Below, one piece after another: positions 6,380 to 8,263 of a DNA stretch of 8,263 bases (position 1 is its first letter; each line of letters begins with the position of its first letter). The notes under the pieces are model-generated. The model had not been told where the DNA came from and ran no database searches. It was given only the letters and a program-made list of their open reading frames with translations. The DNA is taken from contig PLXD01000202.1 of assembly GCA_003151295.1 (NCBI GenBank), forward strand, positions 1 to 8,263, read 5' to 3'. This DNA comes from Chitinophagaceae bacterium (lineage in GTDB: Bacteria; Bacteroidota; Bacteroidia; Chitinophagales; Chitinophagaceae). A program made the position numbers and the translations under genes.

Positions 6380-7072
6380 CTAACTATATCTATCGTTTCT
6401 CCATGGATAAGCCGTATTTGAATAGCCCCTTTCTTCCCAAAAACCCAACTTGTTCTGCTTCAGAAATTCTATCCTGCTTATCCATTTCGAACCTTTCCAT
6501 GCATATAATTGGGGGGTGATCATTCGCACCGGACCGCCATGTTCTTTGGGCAAAGACTGCCCCTCGACGGTATGAACCAATAGCACGTCCGGCTTCAGGG
6601 CCTCCTCAAGGGAGATATTGGTCGTGTAGCTGTCATATCCATAACATAAAATGTGCGTCGCCGTCTCTTTGGGGAGCGCCAATGCCATCAGATCCAGGAG
6701 CCGCACGCCTTTCCAGTTCATATTTAATTTGGACCAGGATGTAACGCAATGAAAGTCGGAAGTGTCCTCCACCTGGGGCAAAACCATGAAGTCTTCCCAG
6801 GTTAATTGAACCGGGTTTTCAACTTCTCCATCAACGACTAATCTCCAACTTTCTAATGACAGGTCTGGCTGTAAACCCAAATCCAGCACAGGCCATTTTT
6901 TCGTTTGAGTCTGCCCCACCGGTAATACGGGCATCCCGTGGCGATTAGGCATTCCCGACCCCATTGGCCTGTTGTCAGAAACAGAGGGTGTCTGCCTTAT
7001 TTTTTCTTCGAACCGGGATTTCAGTTTCATCCGGGCCTCCACGATCCTTCTTAATTTTTCCGACTCTTCCAT
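6380..7072 (-). CDS. Sulfite oxidase-like molybdopterin-dependent oxidoreductase (cytoplasmic, YuiH-like)
   Basis: This 230-residue protein belongs to the oxidoreductase molybdopterin-binding family (sulfite oxidase fold). Residues 1-30 are charged and probably helical. A glycine/proline-rich stretch follows (GMPVLPVGQ, 46-54), then KKWPVLDLGLQPDLSLESWRL (58-78), a typical entry to the domain. Cys109 in SDFHCVTSWSKLNMNWKG is the expected molybdenum ligand, GYDSYTTN is at 145-152, and KEHGGPVRM (176-184) with YAWKGSKWISRIEF (190-203) are family hallmarks. No Tat or Sec signal is present, so it should act in the cytoplasm. There is no haem domain and no MsrQ-like membrane partner, which separates it from MsrP and from sulfite dehydrogenases with cytochromes. 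The physiological substrate of this subgroup is not settled. It is the first gene of a tight pair with the ABC ATPase (15-bp gap). Family assignment is secure; the reaction is not. Confidence 0.92.
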   Translation of the reverse strand: MEESEKLRRIVEARMKLKSRFEEKIRQTPSVSDNRPMGSGMPNRHGMPVLPVGQTQTKKWPVLDLGLQPDLSLESWRLVVDGEVENPVQLTWEDFMVLPQVEDTSDFHCVTSWSKLNMNWKGVRLLDLMALALPKETATHILCYGYDSYTTNISLEEALKPDVLLVHTVEGQSLPKEHGGPVRMITPQLYAWKGSKWISRIEFLKQNKLGFWEERGYSNTAYPWRNDRYS

Positions 7073-7146
7073 AAGCCTGAAGTTAATACTTAAAGTAAAA
7101 ACAACCAGCTAAAATGCCCATAATTATACCCGGTGGCATGGAATAG

Positions 7147-7292
7147 ATGTCAGGACTACCATGAAACAACTGACTGGCAAAGTGAACGATATCACCATCG
7201 TAGGGGAATGCACGGATGCGATGGAAGCTTACAATTTCTTCAGGTCCCAGCCCGCCGATTTGCTCCTGCTGGACATAGAAATGCCGGGCCCC
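7147..7292 (+). pseudogene. Remnant of a LytTR-type response regulator receiver domain
   Basis: From the ATG at 7161 the frame encodes MKQLTGKVNDITIVGECTDA and continues to DLLLLDIEMPG, ending near 7289. This is the middle of a CheY-like receiver domain of the LytR/AlgR style; the phosphoacceptor Asp is encoded at 7272-7274. The N-terminal strand with the acidic pair is missing in this frame. Just upstream, ATG TCA at 7147-7152 in another frame would join by a one-base shift to AGG ACT ACC ATG, giving MSRTTMKQL, which looks like the natural continuation after an acidic cluster; a TAG precedes it at 7144-7146. After MPG the expected TG(L/I)EL sequence is absent, and the frame runs on into the antisense of the neighbouring membrane-protein gene. 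No DNA-binding LytTR domain is present. I read it as a truncated, frameshifted relic. Boundaries are approximate. Confidence 0.7.
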
Positions 7293-7294
7293 AT

Positions 7295-7328
7295 GGTCCT
7301 CTCATTAGGTCCTCTGTCAGTCAGTCAT
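7295..7328 (+). repeat. Short direct repeats at the 3' junction of the response-regulator remnant
   Basis: GGTCCTCT occurs at 7295-7302 and again at 7308-7315, separated by CATTA. Directly after it comes a tetranucleotide run, TCAG TCAG TCAT (7317-7328). The repeats sit exactly between the end of receiver-domain homology (about 7289) and the stop codon of the convergent membrane-protein gene (7340-7342). They may mark a deletion or slippage scar. Confidence 0.6.
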
Positions 7329-7339
7329 CGATCATTGAG

Positions 7340-8263
7340 TCATTTGTTGAATGAGGATCGGGTAATCGTTCTTTTAAGGTTCCAGATCTGGCCCTTATGT
7401 TTGGTAGGAACCTCATCGCCGAGGAATTTACCCCAGGGCTTTAATTCCGGTATCCTGTCAAAGATGATCTTCAGAATGCCAATGAACGGAATGGAAAGAA
7501 ACATCCCTGATACTCCCCAGACCATACCGCCAAGTAAAACTACAATAATGGATACCAGGGCATTGATCTTTACTTTAGAGGAAACGATATAGGGCACCAG
7601 GAAATGATTGTCGATGATCTGTATAACAACATAAGCGACAATTACCAACAATTGTGTTTGAAAGCCGTCTTTAGTGACCGTAGCGATGATCACCGGCAGC
7701 AATACTGCAAGTATGCCTCCTATGAATGGAAGCACATTTAAGATCGCCCCCAATACACCGAGTAAGATGGCGTAATCGACGCCCAAAATTAAGAGAGCAG
7801 TGGAATTCAGGGTCGCTACTATCAATGCTTCGAGCAGTAAACCAAAAGTGTATCTTTGAATAGCCCCCTTGGTCTGTTTTAGCACCACGCTGACTTCATT
7901 TGAATTTTCTTCTGCAAATACTTCATACAGAAAATTCAGTATAAGCGTTTTGTAGAAAAGAAATAAGAAAGAATAGACTGGTAATAAAAAAACCATGGCG
8001 AGCGTACCCATTACCGTTCCCACGGTGGCTCCCACCAGGGGTCTCAGGCCCTCTTCTGCTTCGTCTATATATTTATTCTGCTTCTGGATGTTAATGCCAA
8101 AGCGATGGCCAACTTCGTGTTGAGATCGCGTCACCAGTTCAGTGAATTTCTTCTTTAACATAGGGAGTTGATCGGAAAAACCCGCAATTTCCATAGAAAG
8201 GAAATAACCGATCGCGGCGATCAGAATAAACGCAATGACGATCACAAATACGATGGACCAAAT
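7340..8263 (-). CDS. AI-2E/PerM family transporter-like membrane protein, partial (N-terminus beyond right edge)
   Basis: The frame is open from the right edge to a TGA at 7342-7340, giving 307 codons in the window. The GTG at 8245 is not a likely start: the frame continues upstream and family members usually reach about 350 residues, so roughly one N-terminal membrane segment is missing. Counting from that GTG, hydrophobic segments lie at about 1-22, 72-105, 134-154, 157-190, 196-218 and 228-262. A long charged soluble stretch (23-70) sits between the first two, as in this family. The C-terminal half is typical: GAILNVLPFIGGILAVLLP (166-184), IDNHFLVPYIVSSKVKINALVS and GGMVWGVSGMFLSIPF (239-254). 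Members are inner-membrane proteins; some export autoinducer-2, others act as Na+/H+ antiporters, and most are uncharacterised, so the substrate here is unknown. The tail ending SSFNK is hydrophilic. It reads toward the molybdoenzyme gene on the same strand, 267 bp away. Confidence 0.92.
   Translation of the reverse strand: MWSIVFVIVIAFILIAAIGYFLSMEIAGFSDQLPMLKKKFTELVTRSQHEVGHRFGINIQKQNKYIDEAEEGLRPLVGATVGTVMGTLAMVFLLPVYSFLFLFYKTLILNFLYEVFAEENSNEVSVVLKQTKGAIQRYTFGLLLEALIVATLNSTALLILGVDYAILLGVLGAILNVLPFIGGILAVLLPVIIATVTKDGFQTQLLVIVAYVVIQIIDNHFLVPYIVSSKVKINALVSIIVVLLGGMVWGVSGMFLSIPFIGILKIIFDRIPELKPWGKFLGDEVPTKHKGQIWNLKRTITRSSFNK

Noticed and set aside
7087..7097. Short palindrome TACTT-A-AAGTA upstream of the molybdoenzyme gene
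   Set aside because: Five-base arms in an A/T-rich gap are expected by chance, and no promoter element fits around it.
7293..7592. Continuation of the response-regulator frame to 7592 as a 143-residue protein
   Set aside because: After about 7289 the translation loses all receiver-domain character, and from 7340 it is antisense to the strongly supported AI-2E-family gene.
1..8263. Search for CRISPR arrays, transposases, tRNA/rRNA genes, toxin-antitoxin or defence genes
   Set aside because: No regularly spaced repeats, no insertion-sequence ends, no RNA gene signatures and no such protein families were recognised on either strand.

Overview
The window looks like chromosomal DNA from a member of the Bacteroidota, probably close to the Chitinophagaceae. 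The reasons are a TonB-dependent receptor with an N-terminal carboxypeptidase-regulatory-like domain, genes without clear Shine-Dalgarno sequences, candidate -7 elements of the TAnnTTTG type, a remnant of a LytTR-style response regulator, and moderate GC content with AT-rich gaps. The taxonomic call is inference from protein style only.

Layout from left to right. Positions 1-319 (minus) hold the N-terminal part of an FKBP-type peptidyl-prolyl isomerase that runs off the left edge. Upstream of it on the same strand is glucose-6-phosphate dehydrogenase (zwf, 372-1973), whose C-terminus carries a four-copy KEI repeat and whose real start may be 11 codons inside the longest ORF. A 144-bp AT-rich gap separates zwf from a divergent TonB-dependent siderophore-type receptor (2118-4499, plus). 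A small secreted lipoprotein follows on the plus strand (4676-5356). It converges, only 9 bp away, with a minus-strand pair: a cytoplasmic sulfite-oxidase-like molybdopterin oxidoreductase (6380-7072) and, 15 bp downstream, an orphan ABC-transporter ATPase with a TOBE-like C-terminus (5366-6364). Next is a decayed plus-strand receiver-domain fragment (about 7147-7292), and then an AI-2E/PerM-type membrane protein (minus, 7340 to beyond the right edge).

Functionally this is a mixed region: NADPH supply (zwf), protein folding (FKBP), outer-membrane uptake of a ferric-siderophore-like ligand, a surface lipoprotein, a molybdoenzyme with an ATPase, and a transporter-like permease. I found no defence system, CRISPR array, transposase, tRNA or rRNA.

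The items most worth a second look are: a perfect 12-bp hairpin followed by a T-rich tract that lies antisense inside the ABC gene and could terminate the convergent lipoprotein transcript; the molybdoenzyme/orphan-ATPase pairing; the response-regulator remnant with a repeat-rich 3' junction; and the zwf start and tail oddities.
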